Source of the DNA: Erythrobacter sp. CCH5-A1
Lineage (GTDB): Bacteria; Pseudomonadota; Alphaproteobacteria; Sphingomonadales; Sphingomonadaceae
DNA: 64,000 nt
Direction of reading: 5' to 3'
NCBI RefSeq assembly: GCF_001557115.1
Contig: NZ_LSKQ01000203.1
Span: 26,506 to 90,505, forward strand
This document shows positions 1 to 9,148 of this stretch, one piece after another (within the stretch, counting starts at the first letter, position 1; the number at the start of each line of letters is the position of its first letter). The notes under the pieces are model-generated. The model made no database searches. It had not been told where the DNA came from and saw nothing but the letters and a program-made list of their open reading frames with translations. The position numbers were made by a program, and so were the translations under genes.

Positions 1-405
1 GCGGTATCCCTCCATCAGGAAGGCGGAGTCGAAGCGCCGGACATTGGCCGAGATGCGGTAGGGCATGATCGTCTCGAAGATCGCCGCGCGCCGGTCGGCA
101 ATGTCAAACAGGCGCTGCTGCCAGGTCGCCCCCTCGGGCGGGCGCATCAGGATCGGGAGGATCTGGCTCTCGATCGCCTCGGCCATCTCGCGGTAGAGCG
201 CATCCATGTCGCGGAAATGGCGGAATACCGAACGCAGACCTACGCCGGCCACCTCGGCGACCTGCGCAGCGCTCGGACTGACATCGCCGCCGGCGACCAG
301 ATCGAGCATCGCCGAAACGATCTTCGCCCGGCTCGACCGGCTGCGCGCGCGGCGGCCGTCCGAAACGATGGCAGGCGGGGTGCGCGTGACGTCCGGAAGT
401 GCCAT
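1..405 (-). CDS. TetR/AcrR family transcriptional regulator, partial (C-terminus beyond window)
   Basis: The frame is open from an ATG at 405 to the window edge (135 codons), so the C-terminal ligand domain is cut off. An Arg/Ser-rich N-terminus (RRARSRSSRAKI) leads into a TetR-type three-helix DNA-binding domain: the helix-turn-helix is around VAEVAGVGLRSVFRHF, followed by the usual F-x-x-M-D-A-L-Y segment. It lies 64 bases downstream of the alpha/beta hydrolase on the same strand, so it may regulate the storage-lipid genes or be co-transcribed with them. The gap holds an imperfect inverted repeat at 419-446. The family call is firm; the ligand and targets cannot be read from this fragment. 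Confidence 0.85.
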   Translation of the reverse strand, partial: MALPDVTRTPPAIVSDGRRARSRSSRAKIVSAMLDLVAGGDVSPSAAQVAEVAGVGLRSVFRHFRDMDALYREMAEAIESQILPILMRPPEGATWQQRLFDIADRRAAIFETIMPYRISANVRRFDSAFLMEGYR

Positions 406-418
406 AGCCAGTTAGATT

Positions 419-446
419 AGAATTTGGCACTCGTGCTGTCAATTCT
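419..446. promoter_or_regulatory. Imperfect inverted repeat upstream of the TetR gene, possible operator
   Basis: The arms AGAATT (419-424) and AATTCT (441-446) flank a core that contains CAC and GTG. The repeat begins 14 bases before the TetR start codon, where an autoregulatory operator would be expected. The inner part is not symmetric, so this is a weak call. Confidence 0.25.
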
Positions 447-469
447 GCGCTCGAATGCGCGGGGAGTGC

Positions 470-1282
470 TCATTCGAGGGCGGTGCGCGGGAATAACCAA
501 TGCGCGACGAGCGGCGGCTCGAACGGCGCCCACGTGCCTTCGGGCTGGGCCAGCCGGTCGGCAATCGCCATCATCACGGCCGGATTGACCCCGAGCCCGC
601 AATGGCTGGCATAGACCTCGATATTCTCGGTCAGCGTCGGGCCGGGCTGCTGCACCGATCCGCGCCAGTGCACGATGCCATCGGTCTTGGTGAAGATCGA
701 GGTGGTCGGCACAGGCGGCGCCTCGCCCAGCGCGCGAAAGCGCCCGCCCTGCATCGCCTCGGGCTCCTTGCCGTTGAGCATCTCGAACAGACGCGCGGCG
801 CTGGTGTGGTTGCGGTCGTCCGAGATCGGGCTACCGAGGCTGATTACCAGCCGCACCCGATCCGGGTGCAGCTTGGCAAGCTCGCGCGCCAGCACCCCGC
901 CGAGGCTCCAGCCCACCAGCGAGACCTTGCGACCCGTATCGTCATTGAGGCGCTGGAGCTGGGTTTCCAGCCGCTTGATCAGCGCATTGTCGACCCGGAC
1001 ATTGCGCCCGCTGTTCCAGCCATGCGCGTCGTAACCCAGATCCCGCAGCAGGCGCCGCATCGGGCTGGTCGAGGTGTTGCTGGCCATGAAGCCGGGCAGC
1101 ACCTGCACCGCGTGCCCGTCACCCTTGGGCAGAGCGGACAGGAACGGGCGGCTCATGTAGAAGGCGCCAAGTTCGAACATCGCGCGCCCTTCGACGAGCG
1201 TCCAGAAGCGGTGCGGCGGCTTGGCGACCGGCTGGAACTCGGCAGATTTGCGCGGGGCGGCGAGGGTTGCCGATGCGGCCAT
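470..1282 (-). CDS. Alpha/beta hydrolase (esterase/lipase-like)
   Basis: Predicted serine hydrolase of about 270 residues. The nucleophile elbow is GWSLGG (residues 124-129, Ser126 as nucleophile), preceded by a strand ending VLPGF that probably forms the oxyanion side and followed by VLAREL as in the lipase/esterase fold. I chose the ATG at 1282 because AAGGAT sits seven bases upstream. An ATG at 1321 would instead overlap the stop of the upstream acyltransferase gene (ATGA) and add 13 residues, so coupling from that start is also possible. There is no clear signal peptide. Placement directly behind a wax ester/triacylglycerol synthase suggests it hydrolyses or remodels storage lipid; that role is inferred, and the substrate is not visible. 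Confidence 0.8.
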   Translation of the reverse strand: MAASATLAAPRKSAEFQPVAKPPHRFWTLVEGRAMFELGAFYMSRPFLSALPKGDGHAVQVLPGFMASNTSTSPMRRLLRDLGYDAHGWNSGRNVRVDNALIKRLETQLQRLNDDTGRKVSLVGWSLGGVLARELAKLHPDRVRLVISLGSPISDDRNHTSAARLFEMLNGKEPEAMQGGRFRALGEAPPVPTTSIFTKTDGIVHWRGSVQQPGPTLTENIEVYASHCGLGVNPAVMMAIADRLAQPEGTWAPFEPPLVAHWLFPRTALE

Positions 1283-1317
1283 GGTGTTATCCTTTTCGGG
1301 TTCGGTCTTGCGGCCGG

Positions 1318-2859
1318 TCATGCAGGCTTGGCTTTTGCAGCGGCACGTGCCGGCTTGGGCCTTGACGCCGGTTTGGCCTTGGGAGCGGGCTTTGCCTTGA
1401 GCGCGGGTTTCGCCTTGGCCGCAGGTTTCGGCGCGGCGGCAGCCTTGATAGCAGCAAGCAGCTCGGAGAAACTATCCTCGATGCACTTCACGTAGAAATC
1501 GGGATCGGGGAGCAATTCGCGGTCGGCAGTGAAGGCGATGGTCGCCTCGTCGCAGTAGCTTTGCACCACGTGGCCGAGGCCGAGGCCGTCGGTGAGGCAC
1601 AGGAGCCCCATCATGCTTTCGAGCCGCGCGCCGGTGAAGTGGATCGGCACCGGCGGGCCGGGTACGTTGGTCACTACGGTCGTGAACGGCGGCGCGACCC
1701 CGCGATTGGCGAGGCCGAGGCGGGTGTAGAGCTGCGCGCCCAGCGCCATGAACAGCGCAGGGCTGACCTTGCTCATCTCGGTCATGTTGCGCGCGCCGAT
1801 GGCGTCGGACATGGCCTTGGAATTGGCGGTCTGCGAGAAGACGAAGGCGAGGCGCTCGGCAGGGTCCTCGATATGCGTGCCGAGCGGCGCGATCATGGCG
1901 GCGACCTGATTGCCCATGTCACCCTTCTCGCCGCTCGATCGCACCGAGATCGGGGCCATCGCGGTCAGCGTCTTCTTGGGCAGGTCGTCCTTGGCGAGGA
2001 GGTATTTGCGCATCGCCCCGCCGATGATGGCGAGGAACACGTCATTAACCTTCGCCCCTTCCGCCAGCGCGCGGATCGCCTTGATGTCGGCGAGCTTGAA
2101 GCTTCTCCCCTCAACCACGCGGTGCGGGCTGATCTTGCGGTTGAAGCGCGATTTCGGCGCGAGCATGTCGGCGCTGACAGTGAAGTCCTTGACCACCAGG
2201 CCCTTGATCGCCTTCGCCAGCCCCGGCGCGGCCTTGGCGGCGACCTCGAGCTGCTTCAGCGGATTGGTGACCGCGTTGAGGTAGCTCTTGCCGAGCAGTT
2301 CGATGGGGTTGGGGATGCGCTCGGGCTTCCAGGTGTCGGGCTGGTTCGGGGGCGGATCGCCGGGGCGCAGGGTGTGGAGCGCCTCCATCAGGTCGATCCC
2401 GCTCATCCCGTCGATCGCGGCGTGGTGGACCTTCGTGACCATCGCGAAGCTGCCGGGCGCGACCCCGGGGATGTTGTCGAGCCCCTCGACCACGGTGAAC
2501 TCCCACGGCGGGCGGTCAAGATCCAAGGGCCGCGCAAAGATCCGTGCCGCCTGAATGCACAGCTGCCGCCAGTCCCCCGGACGCGGCAGCGCGACGTGGC
2601 GGACGTGATATTCGAGATCGAAGTCAGGGTCCTCGACCCAGTAGGGATAGTCGAGATCGAACGGCACCCGCACCAGCCGCTGGCGCATGGTGCGGCTCAG
2701 CTGCGCGCGCGCACCGATGAAGCCCAGAATGTCTTTGAAGCGCACGAACTGGCCGGGCGCGGTTTCGGGATTGTAGATGAGGATCGAGCCGATGTGCATC
2801 GGCGAATTGCGCGTCTCGAGCGCCACGAAGGACGCGTCCATTCCCTGCAATTGGCGCAA
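1318..2859 (-). CDS. Wax ester synthase/diacylglycerol acyltransferase (WS/DGAT) with basic Ala-Lys-Pro tail
   Basis: Acyl-CoA-dependent acyltransferase forming wax esters and/or triacylglycerol, expected at the inner membrane and lipid-droplet surface. The catalytic motif HHxxxDG is present as HHAAIDG (residues 145-151), and the start resembles the family N-terminus (LQGMDASFVALET). The start is TTG at 2859: GGGAGAG lies just upstream and the residues before the internal ATG at 2841 match the family. The body ends near residue 470. The last ~40 residues are an odd tail of repeated A-K-P/K-A-K-P units, resembling histone H1-like or PhaF phasin tails rather than standard WS/DGAT. The gene is first in a run with the hydrolase. 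The enzyme family is certain; product preference is not. Confidence 0.93.
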   Translation of the reverse strand: MRQLQGMDASFVALETRNSPMHIGSILIYNPETAPGQFVRFKDILGFIGARAQLSRTMRQRLVRVPFDLDYPYWVEDPDFDLEYHVRHVALPRPGDWRQLCIQAARIFARPLDLDRPPWEFTVVEGLDNIPGVAPGSFAMVTKVHHAAIDGMSGIDLMEALHTLRPGDPPPNQPDTWKPERIPNPIELLGKSYLNAVTNPLKQLEVAAKAAPGLAKAIKGLVVKDFTVSADMLAPKSRFNRKISPHRVVEGRSFKLADIKAIRALAEGAKVNDVFLAIIGGAMRKYLLAKDDLPKKTLTAMAPISVRSSGEKGDMGNQVAAMIAPLGTHIEDPAERLAFVFSQTANSKAMSDAIGARNMTEMSKVSPALFMALGAQLYTRLGLANRGVAPPFTTVVTNVPGPPVPIHFTGARLESMMGLLCLTDGLGLGHVVQSYCDEATIAFTADRELLPDPDFYVKCIEDSFSELLAAIKAAAAPKPAAKAKPALKAKPAPKAKPASRPKPARAAAKAKPA

Positions 2860-2959
2860 GGTTCTCTCCCCATTGCCACCCTTTTGTGGGTGTTTGTTGC
2901 GCGAGAGGCTAACAGACCCCGGGGCGCGGTCAACTTGCCGCCTCCGTCAACAGCTTCCG

Positions 2960-3946
2960 CTAGGGGCGCAACAGCGCCAGCAGGGCGAAGCTAGCGAGCC
3001 AGTGTTCGCCCATGTAGTCGCCCGCGACATGGGGGAGCGCGGCGGCGAGGTGCTCTTCCGCGAGGCGCTGCAAGGAGTCTTGCGGATCGGTCCGGCCCAA
3101 CGCCCGGGCGATGTCGCGCAGGCACCAGGCGCGGCTGAGGTTCAGCCCGTCGAGATGCGCGATCTTGCCGTCGGTGCGGTCGGAGACCGTGACGGGACGG
3201 CATTCGCGCGCGAGCCAGCCGTTGGCTTCGACCAGCGCCTCGAACCACGGCGCGAAGACGAGGTGCGGGGTGACTTCGCTCATCAACAGCGCAGCGGTGA
3301 GGACGGGGGAGAGGAATTCGTCCCCGCCCGGCTCCCACCCGGCATAATCGCGGCGGTGGGCGAAGGCGCGGCTTGCCCAGTCGTCGATCAGGATAACGAG
3401 ACCAGGGTCGCGGGCGAGGGCCCAGCGCCGCGCCAGCACCAGCGCGAAGGCGGTGTTGAAGTGGGTGCCGACGGTGATGGGATAGGTGAGGATGCCTAGG
3501 TAATCGCGAAACCGCGACGCGAAGGCGCGAGCGAGCGGTTCGAGCTGCGCGCCCCATTCTTGATCCCCATGCCGCGCGGCCTCGTGGTGCAGATACATCA
3601 GCCAGCCCCAGCCATAGGGCCGCTCGAACCCGCGCGCCGAGGGGCGTTCGAGATAGGCGAGCTCGGTCGCCAGCTTCTCGGGCGTGAAGGTCGTCTCTGC
3701 CAGCGCCGCGATCTGCACAGCCTCGGGCATGTCGGGAAACAGCCGTCGCAGCGTCAGCAGGGTCCACCAGCCGTGGACGCAGGAATGCCAGTCGAAGCTG
3801 CCGAAGAACACCGGGTGCGCGATCTGCGGCAGTCGCAAGTCGTCCGGCCCGGAGAAAACGTGGTCGTCCTTGTACGGGAAGGCCCGCGTCACATGGCCAA
3901 GCGCCACGCGGGCAAAGTTGCGGGCGGTACCCTCGGTCAGTTCCAC
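2960..3946 (-). CDS. DUF2891 domain-containing protein
   Basis: Protein of about 328 residues matching the DUF2891 family: the conserved segment HPVFFGSFDWHSCVHGWW lies near the N-terminus, with further conserved His/Trp-rich stretches (YGWGWLMYLHHEA, ALARRW, LSRAWCLR). The pattern suggests an alpha/alpha-barrel-like helical protein, but no activity is established to my knowledge. The likely start is GTG at 3946, overlapping the DUF979 stop by ten bases; an ATG at 3991 would add 15 residues inside the upstream gene. It is the last gene of the 5-oxoprolinase-DUF969-DUF979-DUF2891 run, so a role in using 5-oxoproline or a related cyclic amide is inferred. No signal peptide is evident. Confidence 0.85.
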   Translation of the reverse strand: MELTEGTARNFARVALGHVTRAFPYKDDHVFSGPDDLRLPQIAHPVFFGSFDWHSCVHGWWTLLTLRRLFPDMPEAVQIAALAETTFTPEKLATELAYLERPSARGFERPYGWGWLMYLHHEAARHGDQEWGAQLEPLARAFASRFRDYLGILTYPITVGTHFNTAFALVLARRWALARDPGLVILIDDWASRAFAHRRDYAGWEPGGDEFLSPVLTAALLMSEVTPHLVFAPWFEALVEANGWLARECRPVTVSDRTDGKIAHLDGLNLSRAWCLRDIARALGRTDPQDSLQRLAEEHLAAALPHVAGDYMGEHWLASFALLALLRP

Positions 3947-4887
3947 AGCAGGAAGGCTCCCGCATAGATGATGAACACGTTGACCGCCCACAGCGGCACT
4001 GCTGTTCCCACCTGCTGGCGGATCACCGCGTTCTGGTCTTTGAGTTCGAGCAACGCGGCGGGCACGATGTTGAAATTGGCCGCCATCGGGGTGAGCAGCG
4101 TGCCGCAGAAGCCTGCCAGCATCCCCACCGCTCCGATCACGGCGGGGTTGCCGCCGTAGGTCTGGATCAGCAGCGGAATGCCGATCGCGGTCGCCATCAC
4201 CGGGAAGGCGGCAAAGGCGTTGCCCATGATCATCGTGAAAAGCGCCATGCCCGCCGCGAAGACGACGACGGTAAGGAACACGCTGCCTTCGGGGATCACC
4301 CCGCGCGCCACGCCGCCGATGATGTCGCCCACCCCGGCAGCTGCGAAGACCGCGCCAAGGGCGGCGAGCATCTGCGGCAGGATTGCCGCCCAGCCGATGG
4401 AATCGATCAGGCGGCGGCCCTCCTCAGCGGGTGCCATCAGCGGCGGGCGGAGCCAGGCCATCGCGCCGACCAACGCAGCGAGCACGCCGATGCCGAACAG
4501 GATCAGCGTCTCGCGCCTTGCCTCGAACAGGCCGGTCTCGCCCAGCGGGGTGTAGTTATAGAGCAGCGTCCCCGCGACCGCCGTCAGCGGCACGACCAGC
4601 GCGGGGAGGAACAGGCGGTTGCCGAGCCGCGCGGCCAGCGCCCGCCTCTCCTCGGGCGAGGTGGTCGGTGGATCGCTGCGCTTGAGCCCGCCGAGCCCGG
4701 CAATCGCTACCAACGCGAGCACCAGCACGCCATTGGCGAAGTCGGACAGGTAGCTGCCGAAGAAGAAGCTCGCCGCCAGCAGCGCCCAGAAGGCGGCGTT
4801 ACCCCAGCGTCCGTCCTTGGCCGAAAGCCCCGCCCAGACCGCGAAGGCCGCCCCCGCGAGGACATAGAGCCAGTCGTAGGTGATCAT
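3937..4887 (-). CDS. DUF979 family inner-membrane protein, predicted permease subunit
   Basis: Integral membrane protein of about 316 residues with eight or more hydrophobic segments and the family's conserved MIMGNAFAAFPVM and GFCGTLLTPMAANFNIVPAALLEL stretches, reminiscent of discontinuous helices in ion-coupled transporters. The start is ATG at 4887, overlapping the stop of DUF969 as ATGA; an upstream in-frame codon at 4932 would lie inside DUF969. DUF969 and DUF979 occur as a pair and are thought to be two halves of one transporter. Here the pair follows a 5-oxoprolinase, so pyroglutamate is the best substrate guess. The family is clear; the substrate is inferred from context. Confidence 0.88.
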   Translation of the reverse strand: MITYDWLYVLAGAAFAVWAGLSAKDGRWGNAAFWALLAASFFFGSYLSDFANGVLVLALVAIAGLGGLKRSDPPTTSPEERRALAARLGNRLFLPALVVPLTAVAGTLLYNYTPLGETGLFEARRETLILFGIGVLAALVGAMAWLRPPLMAPAEEGRRLIDSIGWAAILPQMLAALGAVFAAAGVGDIIGGVARGVIPEGSVFLTVVVFAAGMALFTMIMGNAFAAFPVMATAIGIPLLIQTYGGNPAVIGAVGMLAGFCGTLLTPMAANFNIVPAALLELKDQNAVIRQQVGTAVPLWAVNVFIIYAGAFLLWN

Positions 4888-5555
4888 TGGCCCGCCCTCC
4901 CCAGCCGCCGGTCGAAGGCCAGCACCCGCCACGCATGGATGGCAAAGGCGGCAATCGCGGTCGGGATCGCCCAGACCGAGAGTTCGAGCGGCGTCAGCGG
5001 ATAGCCAGCCGCCTCGAACACGCCCTGGATCAGCAGGATCGAGGCAATGGCGAAGAAGATGTCCTCGCCGAAGAACAGCCCGACATTGTCGGTCGCTGCC
5101 GCCATCGCCTTGACTTCGTCGCGGGCGGCATTGTCGAGGTCGCCATGGGTCTTGACCGCCGCCGCCTCGGCCATCGGCGCGACCAGCGGGCGCACGGCCT
5201 GCGCGTGCCCGCCTATGTCCTTCATCCCAAACGCCGAGGCCAGTTGGCGGAAAGCGAGATAGGCGACCAGCAGCCGGCCCATCGTCGCCCCGCGCATCCC
5301 CTCGATAAGGCTGCGGGCGCGCTGCTGGAGGCCGTAGCGCTCAAGCAGGCCGATCACGGGCAGGATGATCCACGTGACCGAGATGTACCGGTTGTCGTTG
5401 AAGGCTCTGCCGAGCGCCTCGATCACTGCGAGGAGATCGAGCCCCGCCAGCACGCCGGTCGCCAGCGCGGCGCTGACCACCACCAGCAGCGGATTGAAGC
5501 GCAGGGCAAAGCCCAGGACAACGATGGCGATCCCCGCCAGCGGCCAGTAGTTCAT
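4884..5555 (-). CDS. DUF969 family inner-membrane protein, predicted permease subunit
   Basis: Membrane protein of 223 residues with five to six hydrophobic segments, including WPLAGIAIVVLGFALRF at the N-terminus and a C-terminal helix around WAIPTAIAAFAIHAW. The conserved DUF969 block FNDNRYISVTWIILPVIGLLERYGL and the loop with GMKDIGGHAQAVRPLVAPMAE are present. The ATG at 5555 overlaps the 5-oxoprolinase stop (ATGA), and its own stop overlaps the DUF979 start in the same way, so the two membrane proteins should be made in near-equal amounts. Probable partner of DUF979 in one transporter, with 5-oxoproline as the contextual substrate guess. Confidence 0.88.
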   Translation of the reverse strand: MNYWPLAGIAIVVLGFALRFNPLLVVVSAALATGVLAGLDLLAVIEALGRAFNDNRYISVTWIILPVIGLLERYGLQQRARSLIEGMRGATMGRLLVAYLAFRQLASAFGMKDIGGHAQAVRPLVAPMAEAAAVKTHGDLDNAARDEVKAMAAATDNVGLFFGEDIFFAIASILLIQGVFEAAGYPLTPLELSVWAIPTAIAAFAIHAWRVLAFDRRLGRAGQ

Positions 5556-8500
5556 TGGCCGAAGCCCCCTCCTCCGGGTGTCAGGATCACGAAACTGTCG
5601 CCCGGCTGCATTTCGGCCGAGCCAGTCGCTCCGAGATGTTCGACCGTGCCATCGGCGCGTTCGACCCAGTTCTGTCCGGGGAGCGCATCGCCCCCGCCCG
5701 CGAGACCGCGCGGGGGCACCTTGCGGCGGTTCGCGAGCATGTTCGCGCGCATCGGCTCGAGGAAGGTCACGCGGCGCACCACCCCTTCGCCGCCGCGCTG
5801 CCGCCCGGCCCCGCCTGACCCATGCCGGATCGAAAATTCCTCCAGCCGCACCGGCAGGCGCGTCTCGAGAATTTCGGGATCAGTGAGGCGGCTGTTGGTC
5901 ATGTGGGTCTGCACCGCGCTGGTGCCCGGGTGATCCGGCCCCGCGCCCGAGCCGCCGCAGACCGTCTCGTAATATTGGTGCGCTTCGTTGCCGAAGGTGA
6001 AGTTGTTCATCGTCCCCTGTGAAGGCGCTAGGCGGCCCGTGGCGGCGAACAGCGCGTCGGTCACCACTTGCGAAGTCTCGACATTCCCCGCCACCACCGC
6101 CGCGCCGGGGCGGGGGTTCAGCATCGAGCCCTCCGGCACGATCAGCGTGACGGGCCTGAGGCACCCGTCGTTCATCGGGATCGCATCGTCGATCAGCGTG
6201 CGCAGCACATAGAGCGCGGCGGCGCGGGTGATTGAACGCGGGGCGTTGAAGTTATCGGGCAGCTGGTCGCTCGTGCCGGTGAAGTCGAACACCGCCGAGC
6301 GGCTCTCGCGGTCGATCCGGATTGCCACCTGCACCACCGCGCTGTTGTCCATCGGATAGGCGAAGCCGCCGTCCTCCAGCCCGCCGATCAGCCGGCGCAC
6401 GCTTTCCTCGGCATTGGCCAGGACGTGGCCCATGTAGGCAGCGAGCACATCGGAACCATGCTCGCGCGCCGCGCCCGCCAGCAGCTCCGCGCCGCGCGTG
6501 CAGGCGGCAAGCTGTGCACGCAGGTCGGAGAGATTGCGGTCGGGGTTGCGTGCGGGATATGCAGCCGCCGCTAGCGCCGCGCGCAATTCCGCCTCGCAAA
6601 AGCGCCCTTCGTCCACCAGCAGCACATTGTCGAGCAGCACGCCCTCTTCTGCGATGGTGCGGCTTTCGGGCGGCATCGATCCGGGCGCAATCCCGCCGAT
6701 ATCGGCATGGTGCCCACGCGCGGCGACGAAGGCGTCGGGCTCGGCACCCTCGGGGGAGTAGAAGACGGGCACGATCACCGTGATGTCTGGCAGGTGCGTC
6801 CCGCCGCGATAGGGATCGTTGAGGACATAGGCATCGCCCCGCTGGAAGCCCCTCCCGTCGCGGCCCTTGCCTCTGGCTTCGATCACTCGCGCGATGGAGT
6901 CGCCCATGCTCCCCAGATGCACCGGGATATGCGGTGCATTGGCGATCAGTGCGCCGCCCGCGTCGAACAGCGCGCAGGAGAAATCGAGCCGCTCCTTGAT
7001 GTTCACCGAGGTCGCGGTCGATTGCAGCACCACGCCCATTTCCTCGGCGATCGCCATGAAGAGGTTGTTGAAGATCTCGAGCCGCACCGGATCGGCGGTT
7101 GTACCTGCCGCACGCTTGCGCTGAAGCGGAGCAGTGCGGGTGAGGATCAGGCTGCCCTCCTCCGCCAGCCGCGCTTGCCAGCCCGCCTCGACCACCGTCG
7201 TCGAGCCCGGGTCGATCACCAGCGCCGGGCCGGAGACGCGCTCGCCGACACGCATGGCTGCGCGGGTCACGGTCGGCCAGCGGCCCGAAGCCTCGCCCGG
7301 GAGGGCGACCGGCTCTGGCATCACAGCGGCGAGCCCGCCTGCCTGCCCAAGCGCCTCAACACTCAAAGCCTCGACGATGATCGCGCCTTCGGCATCGGAA
7401 TAGCCGAAGCGCTCGCGGTGCAGGCGGCGGAAGGCGGCGTCCATGCCCTGCGGGTCGCCGCAGGGGATCGTGAGCAGGCTGTCGCTCCCTGCAAAGCGCA
7501 GGCGGGCGGCGGGGGCGAGGCAGATCGCCTCGGCGGGGATGCTCTGCGCGAGCAGGTCGCCCCGCGCCTGCGCTTCGAGTGCGGCGCGTTCCTCGGCGAA
7601 GCTCTCTCCCAGCGGGCGTAGCAAGCTGACCTCGCGGATGGCCTTCACCGGCGCAAGACCGATGCCATAGGCCGAGAGCATCCCCGCGAGCGGGTGGACC
7701 AGCACGGTCTCCATCCCCAGCGCATCGGCCACGCGGCAGGCATGCTGGCCACCTGCCCCGCCGAAGCAGGCGAGCGCATAGGTCGTCACGTCGTGCCCGC
7801 GCGCGACCGAAATCTTGCGGATTGCCGCAGCCATGTTGTCGACGGCGATGGCGAGGAAGCCCTCGGCAATGTCTTCGAGCGGGCGCGGCTCGGGCAGCGC
7901 GGCGGCCACCTCGCCCAGCCTTGCGCGCGCGGCTTCGGCGTCGAGCGGCTCATCGCCATCGGGGCCGAACACGGCAGGGAAGAACGCCGGGTCAATCCTT
8001 TCGAGGAACAGGTTGCAGTCGGTCACCGTCAGCGGCCCGCCCTTGCGATAACAGGCAGGACCGGGGTCCGCCCCCGCGCTCCCGGGACCGACGCGGAAGC
8101 GCGACCCATCGAAGCGGCAGATCGAGCCGCCGCCCGCCGCGACGGTGTGTATCTGCATCATCGGCGCGGCGACCCTGACGCCTGCAACCACGCTGTCGCC
8201 GGTCAGTTCCACTTCGCCCGCGTAATGCGCGACATCGGTGCTGGTCCCACCCATGTCGAACCCGATCAGCCGCGTGTGGCCGAGCGGCGTTGAGGCCGCG
8301 ACCATCCCGACAACGCCGCCCGCCGGGCCGGAGAGGATTGCGTCCTTACCCCGAAACGCGCCGACCTCGGCAAGCCCGCCGTTCGATTGCATGAATCTCA
8401 GCGCACCCGTCGCCGGAAGGCTCGCGGCGAGCTGGTTGGTGTAGCGGCGCAAGACGGGGGAGAGATAGGCGTCCACCACCGTCGTATCCCCGCGCGGGAT

Positions 8501-9103
8501 CATGCGGATCAGCGGGGCGACCTCGTGGCTGACGCTGACCTGCGCGAAGCCGATATCGCGCGCGATGGCGGCGAGCCGCGCCTCATGCGCGCGGTGCTGC
8601 CAGCCGTGCATCAGCACGATGGCGAGCGCATCGAAGCCCTCGGCGCGAAGCTGCCTGAAGTCTGCGCGGGCGGCGTCTTCGTCCAGAGGCCGAAGCACGC
8701 TGCCATCCACGGCCACGCGCTCCTCGATCTCGATGACTTTTTCGGAAAGCTGTTCGGGCAGCACGATATGGCGCGCAAAGATCTGGGGCCGCGCCTGTGT
8801 GCCGATCCTGAGCGCATCGCCAAAGCCGCGCGTGATCGCCAGCGCCAGCCGCTCGCCCTTGCGCTCCAGCAACGCATTGGTGGCGACCGTGGTGCCGATC
8901 CTGAGCTCGGCGATGGGAGCCTCACCATGCTCCGCCATCAGCCGCCGCACCGCCTCGCTGGCGGCGTCGGCATAGTGGCCGGGGTTCTCGGAGAGGAGCT
9001 TGGCGGTGACCACGCGGCCATCGGGCGTGGTGGCGACGACATCGGTGAAGGTCCCGCCGCGATCGACCGCGAAGCGCCATGCCGGAGATTGTGCCACACT
9101 CAT
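5552..9103 (-). CDS. ATP-dependent 5-oxoprolinase (fused hydantoinase A/B type)
   Basis: A 1183-residue hydantoinase/oxoprolinase with both halves in one chain. The HyuA half starts with [12 protein letters not shown] (about residues 13-24) and carries a second actin-like phosphate motif [12 protein letters not shown] near residue 280. The HyuB half begins near residue 665 ([20 protein letters not shown]) and runs to a Gly-rich end ([11 protein letters not shown]). The length and fused order match the OPLAH-type ATP-dependent 5-oxoprolinase, which opens pyroglutamate to glutamate in the cytoplasm, rather than the split HyuA/HyuB. It is the first gene of an overlapped run with DUF969, DUF979 and DUF2891, which supports pyroglutamate import and use. 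Hydantoin or N-methylhydantoin hydrolysis remains an alternative. Confidence 0.9.
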   Translation of the reverse strand: MSVAQSPAWRFAVDRGGTFTDVVATTPDGRVVTAKLLSENPGHYADAASEAVRRLMAEHGEAPIAELRIGTTVATNALLERKGERLALAITRGFGDALRIGTQARPQIFARHIVLPEQLSEKVIEIEERVAVDGSVLRPLDEDAARADFRQLRAEGFDALAIVLMHGWQHRAHEARLAAIARDIGFAQVSVSHEVAPLIRMIPRGDTTVVDAYLSPVLRRYTNQLAASLPATGALRFMQSNGGLAEVGAFRGKDAILSGPAGGVVGMVAASTPLGHTRLIGFDMGGTSTDVAHYAGEVELTGDSVVAGVRVAAPMMQIHTVAAGGGSICRFDGSRFRVGPGSAGADPGPACYRKGGPLTVTDCNLFLERIDPAFFPAVFGPDGDEPLDAEAARARLGEVAAALPEPRPLEDIAEGFLAIAVDNMAAAIRKISVARGHDVTTYALACFGGAGGQHACRVADALGMETVLVHPLAGMLSAYGIGLAPVKAIREVSLLRPLGESFAEERAALEAQARGDLLAQSIPAEAICLAPAARLRFAGSDSLLTIPCGDPQGMDAAFRRLHRERFGYSDAEGAIIVEALSVEALGQAGGLAAVMPEPVALPGEASGRWPTVTRAAMRVGERVSGPALVIDPGSTTVVEAGWQARLAEEGSLILTRTAPLQRKRAAGTTADPVRLEIFNNLFMAIAEEMGVVLQSTATSVNIKERLDFSCALFDAGGALIANAPHIPVHLGSMGDSIARVIEARGKGRDGRGFQRGDAYVLNDPYRGGTHLPDITVIVPVFYSPEGAEPDAFVAARGHHADIGGIAPGSMPPESRTIAEEGVLLDNVLLVDEGRFCEAELRAALAAAAYPARNPDRNLSDLRAQLAACTRGAELLAGAAREHGSDVLAAYMGHVLANAEESVRRLIGGLEDGGFAYPMDNSAVVQVAIRIDRESRSAVFDFTGTSDQLPDNFNAPRSITRAAALYVLRTLIDDAIPMNDGCLRPVTLIVPEGSMLNPRPGAAVVAGNVETSQVVTDALFAATGRLAPSQGTMNNFTFGNEAHQYYETVCGGSGAGPDHPGTSAVQTHMTNSRLTDPEILETRLPVRLEEFSIRHGSGGAGRQRGGEGVVRRVTFLEPMRANMLANRRKVPPRGLAGGGDALPGQNWVERADGTVEHLGATGSAEMQPGDSFVILTPGGGGFGQ

Positions 9104-9148
9104 GCGGCCCCTGTGTCGTCCAGCGCGCGCGACAAAGCAACCGCGCTG

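Noticed and set aside
500..1495. Long plus-strand open frame opposite the hydrolase and acyltransferase genes
   Set aside because: Arg/His/Gly-rich shadow of GC-rich coding DNA with no domain; the minus-strand genes have clear motifs.
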